From: Clostridia bacterium
GTDB lineage: Bacteria; Bacillota; Clostridia; Saccharofermentanales; Saccharofermentanaceae
NCBI GenBank assembly: GCA_017881645.1
Contig: JADGQQ010000013.1
Coordinates: 1 to 14,739, forward strand
Reading direction: 5' to 3'
DNA: 14,739 nucleotides
The notes under the pieces were generated by a model. That model was not told where the DNA came from. It worked only from the letters and a program-made list of their open reading frames with translations, and searched no databases. Made by a program: the position numbers and the translations under genes. Below are positions 7,343 through 14,262 of the stretch, one piece after another; the first letter of the stretch is position 1, and every line of letters begins with the position of its first letter.

Positions 7343-7412
7343 ATTTCAGACGGTCATAAAGCATTGACTGAAAGTTTATCTTCCATGCCACTTTTGTGGG
7401 CTTTGACCGGTA

Positions 7413-9353
7413 TTAATTGTCCGCTCGGACAAAATGATATACACTAAGATATCCAATATAGTTTTTCACTCGAAATGAATCCAATAATGTGTAGCCATCT
7501 ACAACTAAATCGTTGCAATATATTTCATCAGGTTGATATGCCGTGAGAAAAAGATAAAAATCATCATCCCAAACGTCTGAATTATCTGGAAGCAAATCTT
7601 TCTTTGGAATTGCTTTCATTTTTAACAGGAAACTTCCATCGGCCGTATTATCATAAGTTCTCTTTTGTTGTACAGAATTCCAGTAAATTAAATTTTTCGT
7701 TTGTAATATATCGCCAACCATATATAATTCGTACCAAGTCATATCAACAAAAAGAAAATTATCATTTTTATCCGGGTCAATTTTCCTTAGTGCCTGGCTC
7801 AGCAAGTCCTCAGAATAATCAAATGTACGATTATACACATACATTTCTCCAACAAACCCGGTATTCATAAACGCAAAGTTACCGGTGGGAGAATATATGT
7901 ATTCATATCCAAGATTTATTTTCTTATTACCTAAAGTAAGCACCGGATCAACGTTATAGTAATTTTGAATCAATAACAGCACGATGAGCCCAATAATTAC
8001 AATGGTTCTCACGATTTTCCGCTTCCAAATATAGATAATCGCCCCAACGCATGCGATGCTCATTGGAAGAGCAAAACTCACGGCATATCTTGGACATGGG
8101 ATTGTTATATATAGACACGAAAAACCCATAAACACAATCGTGCTCAAAAGGATGCCCATTACCAGTGACAAATCAGATTTTTGACTTGGTATTTCCACCC
8201 CTTTTTTTCTGCGCATGCGAAAAAGAAGTACAACTATTGCAAAAAACAACAAGAGAGTGATGATCCAAAAAAAATTGAAATAAAGAAATTGCTCCATTCG
8301 AACCGCAATGTATCCGATATTAATACCAAAACAGAAGACTCCGTTGCTATCCCATCGGAAGGATGTTTTCTTAGTAAATGACTCGCCAAATTTTAAACCT
8401 TTTGTATACATGAGGTAGCATGCAAATAATACCGGACCGCACAAATACAAACATAATTTCTTAGGAAGAAGATATTTTCTTGCCTTTTTCAAAAATCCCG
8501 TCTCGTTGATGCCGCTCATTCGAACGAGCATCGCGGGAACAAGGAACGATCCGGCAAAGAGTATTCCCGTTTCTCTGGAAAAAATTAGAAGAACCGTTAA
8601 AAAAGCAGCCAGATAATCCAGTTCTTCAGAAAATGTATATACAAGCATTATGAAAAGTAACATCGTAATATAGTCTGGACTGATATGTGAAAATAGTCCC
8701 AGCACATAAGGACAGAAGGCGAAGACCGCTGTTCCCGCTGCCTTCATCCAATTTCCCACTTCCGTATAAATTTTCCCCATAATCTGATAAAGACAAAAAA
8801 TGGAAACAACAGACAAAAGTAGCGTTACTCCATATACCCCTACACTCTGTTTGGGGAAGATCATTTCTCCGACACCGAGGAGCAATGAAGTTCCCTGCAT
8901 TGGATGCAATAGCAAAATAAACGATGATACAAGAGAATGCAGAGTAAATGAAAACGTCTGGGTTGCCGTAATGATCGCATCGTAATATTGCCCGCCGTCG
9001 TAGCGGGGAACCATATCGAACTGAAATCCGGCAAGCACGGTAAATAGTAAAGCAACCAGTGTAACCGGCAAATACTCCTTGAATTTCTTTTTTATCGACT
9101 GCAGGAATGAAAATGTATCGGACTTAATACTCTTTCGATAAATAAGAAAAGAACGAATTGTTAGTGTTACAACCAACACCAGACCGCCATTGAGTAAGAT
9201 CAGAAGAATATACGTCACCGGCAATGACAAATTAATCTTCCCGCGAAAATGAATAGCCGCATCAAAAAAGAATGTAAAGGGACACAGAATCAATGCAAAC
9301 TGCCTGAAAGTCCGATACGCTGATTCCGATACGACCCGGCTTTTTGTGTTCAA
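7413..9353 (-). CDS. Multi-pass membrane protein, GT-C (ArnT/GT39-like) glycosyltransferase candidate
   Basis: No exact family is recognised. The protein (646 residues from the chosen TTG; 650 from GTG at 9365) has roughly 11-13 hydrophobic segments spread over residues ~22-470 and a soluble C-terminal ~180 residues. GT-C-like traits (numbering from the GTG) are an acidic first outer-loop motif after an early helix, MVPRYDGGQYYD (118-129, D123 the candidate catalytic residue), FSRETG (262-267), and CPRYAVSFALP (424-434), reminiscent of the PRY.LP helix of ArnT/PMT-like enzymes. These transfer sugars from polyprenyl-phosphate donors at the outer membrane face; donor and acceptor are unknown. 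The start is uncertain. GTG at 9365 overlaps the only ribosome site (AGGTGG, 9367-9362), whereas TTG at 9353 is 8 nt beyond it and is preferred. Base composition is distinctly AT-richer than its neighbours, suggesting recent acquisition. No sugar-related gene adjoins it. Confidence 0.75.
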   Translation of the reverse strand: MNTKSRVVSESAYRTFRQFALILCPFTFFFDAAIHFRGKINLSLPVTYILLILLNGGLVLVVTLTIRSFLIYRKSIKSDTFSFLQSIKKKFKEYLPVTLVALLFTVLAGFQFDMVPRYDGGQYYDAIITATQTFSFTLHSLVSSFILLLHPMQGTSLLLGVGEMIFPKQSVGVYGVTLLLSVVSIFCLYQIMGKIYTEVGNWMKAAGTAVFAFCPYVLGLFSHISPDYITMLLFIMLVYTFSEELDYLAAFLTVLLIFSRETGILFAGSFLVPAMLVRMSGINETGFLKKARKYLLPKKLCLYLCGPVLFACYLMYTKGLKFGESFTKKTSFRWDSNGVFCFGINIGYIAVRMEQFLYFNFFWIITLLLFFAIVVLLFRMRRKKGVEIPSQKSDLSLVMGILLSTIVFMGFSCLYITIPCPRYAVSFALPMSIACVGAIIYIWKRKIVRTIVIIGLIVLLLIQNYYNVDPVLTLGNKKINLGYEYIYSPTGNFAFMNTGFVGEMYVYNRTFDYSEDLLSQALRKIDPDKNDNFLFVDMTWYELYMVGDILQTKNLIYWNSVQQKRTYDNTADGSFLLKMKAIPKKDLLPDNSDVWDDDFYLFLTAYQPDEIYCNDLVVDGYTLLDSFRVKNYIGYLSVYHFVRADN

Positions 9354-9375
9354 AGAACCATCCACCTTTTTTAAA

Positions 9376-9403
9376 CTTATACCATAGTACTTGATCCATT
9401 CAA
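9376..9403 (-). promoter_or_regulatory. Possible promoter for the GT-C-like gene
   Basis: On the minus strand there is TTGAAT (9403-9398), a 16-nt spacer and TATAAG (9381-9376). It ends only a few bases before the AGGTGG ribosome site, so the leader would be very short. An overlapping alternative (TTGCTT-17-TACTAT) exists. Confidence 0.4.
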
Positions 9404-9487
9404 AACAAGCAACATATGGACACCGTTGTGTAGTTAACAGTCAATATACGACAGATAAGTATCGGGATCGGATTAGGAGCTCATATT

Positions 9488-10138
9488 CTACTTGTTCGAA
9501 CGTGTATCTTCTGACGACTCCTGCAATTTCGTCCGAACGGATGTACGCATTCTGGCAAGCAAAGTGCAGAGAACAATTGCAATCGCAATTCCCACGCCGC
9601 CCTGTATCAGATTCGGAATAATGGATGTCAGCGAATATGCAAGATGAAACAGTACCGTTTCGAAGAGAAAATAGCCGGAGACCATGATTCCTTCTGCGAT
9701 TACGAAGGCAAAAATTTTGCGGGGCAATGATACATCCGTTCTTTTCATGATGAAACCGGCGACAAGTCCCATAAGTCCCTTAATTACAAACGTAGCAGGA
9801 ATCCAGACCGGATACCCGGCAAGGAGATCCGCCAGCGCTGATCCGATTGCGGCCGGGAAAAAAGCGAGGGGGCCTAACAAATAGGATGCGAATAAAATGA
9901 CCCCGTCACCCATATTGGCATATCCAATGGTGGTTGGAATCTTAATTACAAATGTAGCTACAAAAATCAGTGCCGCAAAAACTCCTGAAACGGTTAGCCG
10001 AAGCAGAGCCTTTTGTGACGAACGGCGTGCTGTACCGGCTTCATTCTGTACAAGGTCCGCTTGATCAGCAGCCGGAATGTCTTCTGCCGGATGCGGTGAA
10101 AAACTTGATTTTACGTTGATAATGTCCTTCTTAAACAT
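9488..10138 (-). CDS. ECF transporter S (substrate-binding) component, probable vitamin B6-type
   Basis: Membrane substrate-capture subunit of an energy-coupling factor vitamin importer; it would need EcfA, EcfA' and EcfT, which are not in the window. The protein (216 residues) has a polar ~45-residue N-terminal tail, then FAALIFVATFVIKIP, GYANMGDGVILFASYLLGPL, FFPAAIGSALADLLAGY and PATFVIKGLMGLVAGFIM. This is the hydrophobic pattern of the ECF S family that includes the proposed PdxU2/HmpT-type proteins. Pyridoxine-type specificity is inferred from the divergent PdxR-like regulator, not from residues. The frame opens at 10180, but ATG at 10138 has a GAGGA ribosome site 7 nt upstream, while the upstream ATGs have none and lie in the regulatory zone. 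A ribosome-free start region and likely operator lie at 10164-10228. Confidence 0.87.
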   Translation of the reverse strand: MFKKDIINVKSSFSPHPAEDIPAADQADLVQNEAGTARRSSQKALLRLTVSGVFAALIFVATFVIKIPTTIGYANMGDGVILFASYLLGPLAFFPAAIGSALADLLAGYPVWIPATFVIKGLMGLVAGFIMKRTDVSLPRKIFAFVIAEGIMVSGYFLFETVLFHLAYSLTSIIPNLIQGGVGIAIAIVLCTLLARMRTSVRTKLQESSEDTRSNK

Positions 10139-10167
10139 GATGCATTCCTCATTCTTTGTTTTTGTTG

Positions 10168-10228
10168 CCATTGTATCCATTTTTTGATACCATTGAAAGT
10201 GTCAGTCTTAAATATTTCAATGGTATCA
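10168..10228. promoter_or_regulatory. Divergent operator: perfect 14-bp inverted repeat between ECF S gene and MocR regulator
   Basis: TGATACCATTGAAA (10185-10198) and TTTCAATGGTATCA (10215-10228) are exact reverse complements with a 16-bp spacer, placing arm centres 30 bp apart (about three helical turns, same face). Each arm contains ATACCA, the half-site bound by the MocR regulator GabR of Bacillus subtilis, though in GabR the copies are direct repeats. A related CCATTGTATCC lies at 10168-10178. Read outward, each arm ends in TGGTATCA, which resembles an extended -10 (TGnTATnAn), so the arms could overlap divergent promoters. For the ECF gene TACAAT (10175-10170, minus) is an alternative -10. 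Confidence 0.8.
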
Positions 10229-10265
10229 GTTTACCGCACATAACGGATACGGGAAGGAATTTCAT

Positions 10266-11777
10266 ATGTATATGCCCACTCTGCAAACAGGAATATCGAC
10301 TCTTTATATGCAGTTATACGAGACACTGAAAGAAGATTTGATGTCGGACCGGTATCCGGCAGGCACGCGAATGCCGTCGAAAAGGATTCTGTCCTCACAT
10401 CTCGGAATCAGTGTAAATACTGTTGATTCTGCATATCAGCAGCTGGTGTCCGAGGGGTATATTGAGGCACGCGCGCGAAGCGGATATTATGCATCCGATC
10501 TTCGTTCCCAAACATCCGGTGCCGTTCTTCAGTCGGTTTCCGGTGCCGCAAGAAATCCTGAGACAAATCGAAAAGACATTCCTCCAAATACATACGAGAC
10601 CGCTTCATTATCCAACCCGTACCGGCAATCAGACTCAATTGATTTCTCGCCGAACGGTGTCGATCTCAATGCTCTTCCGATTGCCGGAATCAAAAGAACT
10701 TTCCGGGATGTGTTCTCTGCTTATAAGGAACAGCTGTTCATGAATTGCGAACCGGAGGGGGATTCTTATCTTCGTAGTTCTCTGTGTACATACCTTCGGG
10801 AATCCAGAGGTCTCTTCTGCGATCCTGCGCAGATTATTATCGGTGCCGGAACAGATTATATTCTTCAGCTCCTGATTCAAATTCTCCGTTCATCACACGA
10901 AATCAGCTCGATTGCTATGGAAAACCCGGTATATAACAAAGCGTATCAGATATTCACTGGTCTTCAGGTACCGGTTGACTTGATTCCTCTGGATAAATAT
11001 GGCATCCATATGCAGCGGCTTTACCAAAGCGGAGCGAATCTTGTCTACACAACACCGTCCCATCAATTTCCGCTCGGCATTATTATGCCCGTCAATCGAA
11101 GAAATGAACTGCTCACATGGGCTTCTGAATCAGAGGACCGATACATTATCGAAGATGATTACGATAGTGAATTCCGCTACTCGGGACGACCGATTCCGCC
11201 GATCAGCGCAATGGATGCCGCTGAAAAAGTCATCTATCTGGGGACCTTTTCAAAATCTCTTGCTCCTTCCGTCCGCGTCAGTTATCTTGTTCTGCCGCGA
11301 GAATTATGCCGCGCCTTCCATGAGAATCTTTCCTATTACAACACAACGATCACACGACTTGATCAGCTTGTTTGGGCACGCTATATAGAAACCGGCGATT
11401 TTGAGCGTCACATCAACCGGATGCGGACCCTGTACCGCAGAAAAAGAGATCTGTTCCTCTCCGCTTTGTCTCCATACAGAAAAAAACTGCATATCAGCGG
11501 TACCGATGCAGGGCTTCATCTTCTCTGCCTCGTAAAAAACGGCATGTCGGAAGAGGAGTTGGTAGCAAGCGCAAAAAATGCCGCGACAATTGTCTACGGC
11601 ATTTCTTCCTACTATTTGTCAGACAAATCCGGTCAGGATTCTCCGGAAGATCCGGAGAAGAGCCGGGCATCCGGACTCTCCATTCCGCAAAGTACCGTGC
11701 TGCTTGGCTATGCAGGTCTTTCGAATGAAAAAATCCTTCAGGGAGTTACATCTCTCGTGCAGGCATGGAAGCTGTAA
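10266..11777 (+). CDS. MocR/PdxR/GabR-like GntR-family transcriptional regulator with aminotransferase domain
   Basis: A DNA-binding regulator built from a GntR winged helix (residues ~10-78: LYMQLYETLKEDL, SDRYPAGTRMPSKR, HLGISVNTVDSAYQQL, GYIEARARSGYY), a ~45-residue linker and a fold-type I aminotransferase domain (~125-503). PLP-site residues are present: D297 and Y299 in IIEDDYDSEFRY, the Schiff-base lysine K330 in TFSKSLAP, and R337. It should therefore bind PLP. Family members PdxR and GabR use PLP, alone or with an amino-acid ligand, to control pyridoxal synthesis or transport and GABA use. The 503-residue length is typical (~460-500). ATG at 10266 has GGAAGGAA 7 nt upstream. It diverges from the ECF S gene across a 127-bp region with a matching inverted repeat, so autoregulation and control of that gene are likely. 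The insertion SDKSGQDSPEDPEKSRAS (452-469) is polar and unusual in length. Confidence 0.92.
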   Translation: MYMPTLQTGISTLYMQLYETLKEDLMSDRYPAGTRMPSKRILSSHLGISVNTVDSAYQQLVSEGYIEARARSGYYASDLRSQTSGAVLQSVSGAARNPETNRKDIPPNTYETASLSNPYRQSDSIDFSPNGVDLNALPIAGIKRTFRDVFSAYKEQLFMNCEPEGDSYLRSSLCTYLRESRGLFCDPAQIIIGAGTDYILQLLIQILRSSHEISSIAMENPVYNKAYQIFTGLQVPVDLIPLDKYGIHMQRLYQSGANLVYTTPSHQFPLGIIMPVNRRNELLTWASESEDRYIIEDDYDSEFRYSGRPIPPISAMDAAEKVIYLGTFSKSLAPSVRVSYLVLPRELCRAFHENLSYYNTTITRLDQLVWARYIETGDFERHINRMRTLYRRKRDLFLSALSPYRKKLHISGTDAGLHLLCLVKNGMSEEELVASAKNAATIVYGISSYYLSDKSGQDSPEDPEKSRASGLSIPQSTVLLGYAGLSNEKILQGVTSLVQAWKL

Positions 11778-11812
11778 TCAGACAGAAAATGTCTCCGCAT
11801 TCTAACGGATAC

Positions 11813-13027
11813 TTACGTACTTTCATGCAGTAATTTGACTACTTTCTCCGTCTCCCGTGCAATGGCAAGTTCTTCATTCGTCGGAATGACAAGTACCTGT
11901 GCCGTGGAAGCCGGCGCAGAAACATTCGCTTCGGTGCCTCTCAGTCCGCGGTTCTTTTCCTTGTCAATTTGAATCCCCATGAATGCGAGGCCTTCAACAG
12001 CTTTCTCACGGATGTCGTCATTGTTTTCGCCGACACCGGCTGTAAACACAACAGCATCAATTCCGCCCATCGCAGCAGCATAAGCTCCGATATATTTCTT
12101 ACACTGGTAAATGAACATGTCTATTGCCATTTTTGCTCTGTCGTTGCCGGAATCTGCCGCTGCATAAAGATCGCGGAAATCAGATGATACTCCGGAAACG
12201 CCCAGTACACCGGACTTTTTGTTCATGAGCGCATCGATGCCCTTCATGTCGAGTCCTTCTTTTTCCATAATAAAAGTAACGATTGCAGGATCAATGTCAC
12301 CGCACCTCGTACCCATACAGATACCGGCCAGCGGAGTCAGTCCCATGGAGGTATCTATGCATTTCCCGTTTTTTACTGCAGCAATGGAAGAGCCGTTCCC
12401 CAGATGGCATGTCACAATTTTGAGATCCTCGATCGGGCGGCCCAGTATATCTGCGCAGCGCTGTGCAACATATCCATGTGAAGTGCCGTGGAAGCCATAA
12501 CGGCGAATGCGGTATTCTTCGTATAATTCATACGGCAGTGCATACATGTATGCGGCCGGCGGCATTGTCTGATGAAACGCAGTATCAAAGACGGCAACCT
12601 GCGGAACGCCGGGCATGGCTGCTTCACACGCTTCAATCCCGGTCATATTCGCCGGATTGTGAAGGGGTGCAAGAGCGATGCAGACACGTATCGTTGCTTT
12701 TACCGAAGGCGTGATAATCGCAGAATGTGAGAACTTCTCTCCTCCATGAACAACACGGTGTCCTACCGCATCGATTTCCATCATGGAGCTGATTACGCCA
12801 TACTCGGTACTCGTCAGTATTTCCAGAACCTTTTCTACCGCTTCCTTATGATTTGGCAGATCCACTTCAATCTTGACTTTTTCAGGACCGGACTTTGAAT
12901 GAATGATGAATGCATCATCCAGTCCGATTCTTTCCGCTCCGCCCTTCGCCAAAACCTCACCCGTCTCCGAAATGAGAAATTGATATTTTATGGATGAGCT
13001 TCCTGCATTAATAACCAGTACTTTCAT
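11813..13027 (-). CDS. ackA: Acetate kinase
   Basis: Interconverts acetyl phosphate + ADP and acetate + ATP, the substrate-level phosphorylation step of acetate fermentation. The 404-residue protein has the ASKHA fold and all known catalytic positions: N7 in VINAGSSSIKY, R91 in VGHRVVHGGEKF, D148 in FDTAFHQTMP, H180 in RRYGFHGTSH, the CHLGNGSS loop (207-214), R241 in GICMGTRCGDIDPA, the GVGEN loop (331-335) and E385 near TNEELAIAR. The frame is open to 13072, but ATG at 13027 begins the family-standard MKVLVINAGSSS and has GGAG 8 nt upstream. It is the second gene after pta, 77 nt away, with a terminator-like hairpin between. Confidence 0.98.
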   Translation of the reverse strand: MKVLVINAGSSSIKYQFLISETGEVLAKGGAERIGLDDAFIIHSKSGPEKVKIEVDLPNHKEAVEKVLEILTSTEYGVISSMMEIDAVGHRVVHGGEKFSHSAIITPSVKATIRVCIALAPLHNPANMTGIEACEAAMPGVPQVAVFDTAFHQTMPPAAYMYALPYELYEEYRIRRYGFHGTSHGYVAQRCADILGRPIEDLKIVTCHLGNGSSIAAVKNGKCIDTSMGLTPLAGICMGTRCGDIDPAIVTFIMEKEGLDMKGIDALMNKKSGVLGVSGVSSDFRDLYAAADSGNDRAKMAIDMFIYQCKKYIGAYAAAMGGIDAVVFTAGVGENNDDIREKAVEGLAFMGIQIDKEKNRGLRGTEANVSAPASTAQVLVIPTNEELAIARETEKVVKLLHEST

Positions 13028-13055
13028 TTTTTTCTCCTTTTTGAAGCACTCCGGC

Positions 13056-13078
13056 AAAAAAGCCGCTTTCACGGCTTT
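13056..13078 (-). terminator. Terminator-like hairpin between pta and ackA (possible attenuator)
   Basis: On the minus strand AAAGCCG (13078-13072) pairs with CGGCTTT (13065-13059) around a 6-nt loop and runs into six T (13061-13056). It lies 26 nt past the pta stop and ~29 nt before the ackA ATG, with no promoter visible between. Partial termination or transcript processing within the operon is the likely role. Confidence 0.65.
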
Positions 13079-13104
13079 CGCGGATCATGCCACTTTCGTC
13101 GTTT

Positions 13105-14106
13105 CTACTTTATTGCCTGAACGGCAGTAATCGCCGCAACACCAACAATGTCATCCGCACAGCATCCGCGTGACAGATCGTTTACAGGAGCCGCAAGCCC
13201 CTGTGTGATAGGTCCGTAAGCTTCAGCCTTCGCCAACCGCTGTGCAAGCTTATATCCGATATTTCCTGCGTTGAGATCCGGGAAAATAAGTACGTTCGCC
13301 AAACCGGCCACCGGGCTTCCCGGAGCTTTACTTTTGCCGACAGACGGTACAATAGCCGCATCGAGCTGCAGTTCCCCGTCCAAATTCAGATCCGGTGCCT
13401 TTTCTTTTGCAAGCCGGGTCGCCTCAACGACTTTCTCGGTCAGAACAGAGTGTGCGGAGCCATACGTAGAATACGACAGCATGGCAACGTTGGGTTCTCT
13501 TCCTGCCAGCTGACGGAAGCTCTTTGCAGATGAAATAGCAATTTCAGACAGCTCATCCGCATTGGGGTTTTCCACAAGACCGGAATCGCCGAACAGGAAT
13601 ACGCCTTCAGAACCATAATCACAGTCAGGCACTACCATCATAAAGAAGGCCGATACGAGCTTGGTTCCAGGCGCCGTCTTCAAAATCTGCAGTGACGGAC
13701 GTAAAGTATCAGCCGTACTATGACAGGCCCCTGACACCATGCCGTCCGCAAGTCCCTGTTTGACCATCATGACAGCAATGAAGACCTCATCGCGCATCAG
13801 CTCTTTTGCTTTTTCTCTGGCTTCATCAACGGATGCAAATTTCTTCTTCCGGAGCTCGGTAAAAATTTCAACATATTCGTCATATTGGGGGTAATTCATA
13901 GGATCAATAAAAACAGCCCCTGAAATGTCCCATTTCCCGGCGCTGCCTATTAATGCTTCCCTATTTCCGATCAGAATTACTTTGACAATTTCGCGTTCCA
14001 ACAGCTTTGCAGCTGCTTCGATCGTCCGCGGATCCTTCCCCTCGGGAAGAACAATCGTTTTGTCGGCCGCTTTGGCCTTTTCAATAATTACGTCAATAAA
14101 TCCCAT
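13105..14106 (-). CDS. pta: Phosphate acetyltransferase (short form)
   Basis: Interconverts acetyl-CoA + phosphate and acetyl phosphate + CoA, feeding AckA. The 333-residue protein is the catalytic PTA_PTB domain alone, without the N-terminal CobB/DRTGG regions of enterobacterial Pta. Motifs are IVLPEGKDPRTIEAA (18-32), GLADGMVSGACHSTADTLRP (118-137, R136 at the CoA/phosphate arginine), FLFGDSG (170-176), FPDLNAGNIGYKLAQR (275-290) and PVNDLSRGCCADDIVGV (307-323) with active-site S312, R313 and D319. The ATG at 14106 has AAGGA 6 nt upstream. The gene is first in pta-ackA and has its own promoter. Confidence 0.98.
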   Translation of the reverse strand: MGFIDVIIEKAKAADKTIVLPEGKDPRTIEAAAKLLEREIVKVILIGNREALIGSAGKWDISGAVFIDPMNYPQYDEYVEIFTELRKKKFASVDEAREKAKELMRDEVFIAVMMVKQGLADGMVSGACHSTADTLRPSLQILKTAPGTKLVSAFFMMVVPDCDYGSEGVFLFGDSGLVENPNADELSEIAISSAKSFRQLAGREPNVAMLSYSTYGSAHSVLTEKVVEATRLAKEKAPDLNLDGELQLDAAIVPSVGKSKAPGSPVAGLANVLIFPDLNAGNIGYKLAQRLAKAEAYGPITQGLAAPVNDLSRGCCADDIVGVAAITAVQAIK

Positions 14107-14148
14107 GAAATATCCTTCTTTCTTTTTATAACAATATCATACGGGCAT

Positions 14149-14177
14149 AGTATAAAGAAAAACAGCCGTATAGACAA
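14149..14177 (-). promoter_or_regulatory. Promoter of pta-ackA
   Basis: On the minus strand there is TTGTCT (14177-14172), a 17-nt spacer and TATACT (14154-14149). Initiation near 14142 gives a ~36-nt leader with the AAGGA site. The -35 matches 4/6 and the -10 5/6 consensus bases. Confidence 0.65.
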
Positions 14178-14262
14178 TGGAAAAACTGCTCTTTTCCCAA
14201 AATGATTTTCATTATTTTGCAAAAAACACACCGGGGAGGCCGATTCCTGCGAAATCAGGTAA

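Noticed and set aside
14199..14220. CAAAAT/ATTTTG hairpin upstream of pta as terminator
   Set aside because: AT-only imperfect stem without a following T run on the minus strand.
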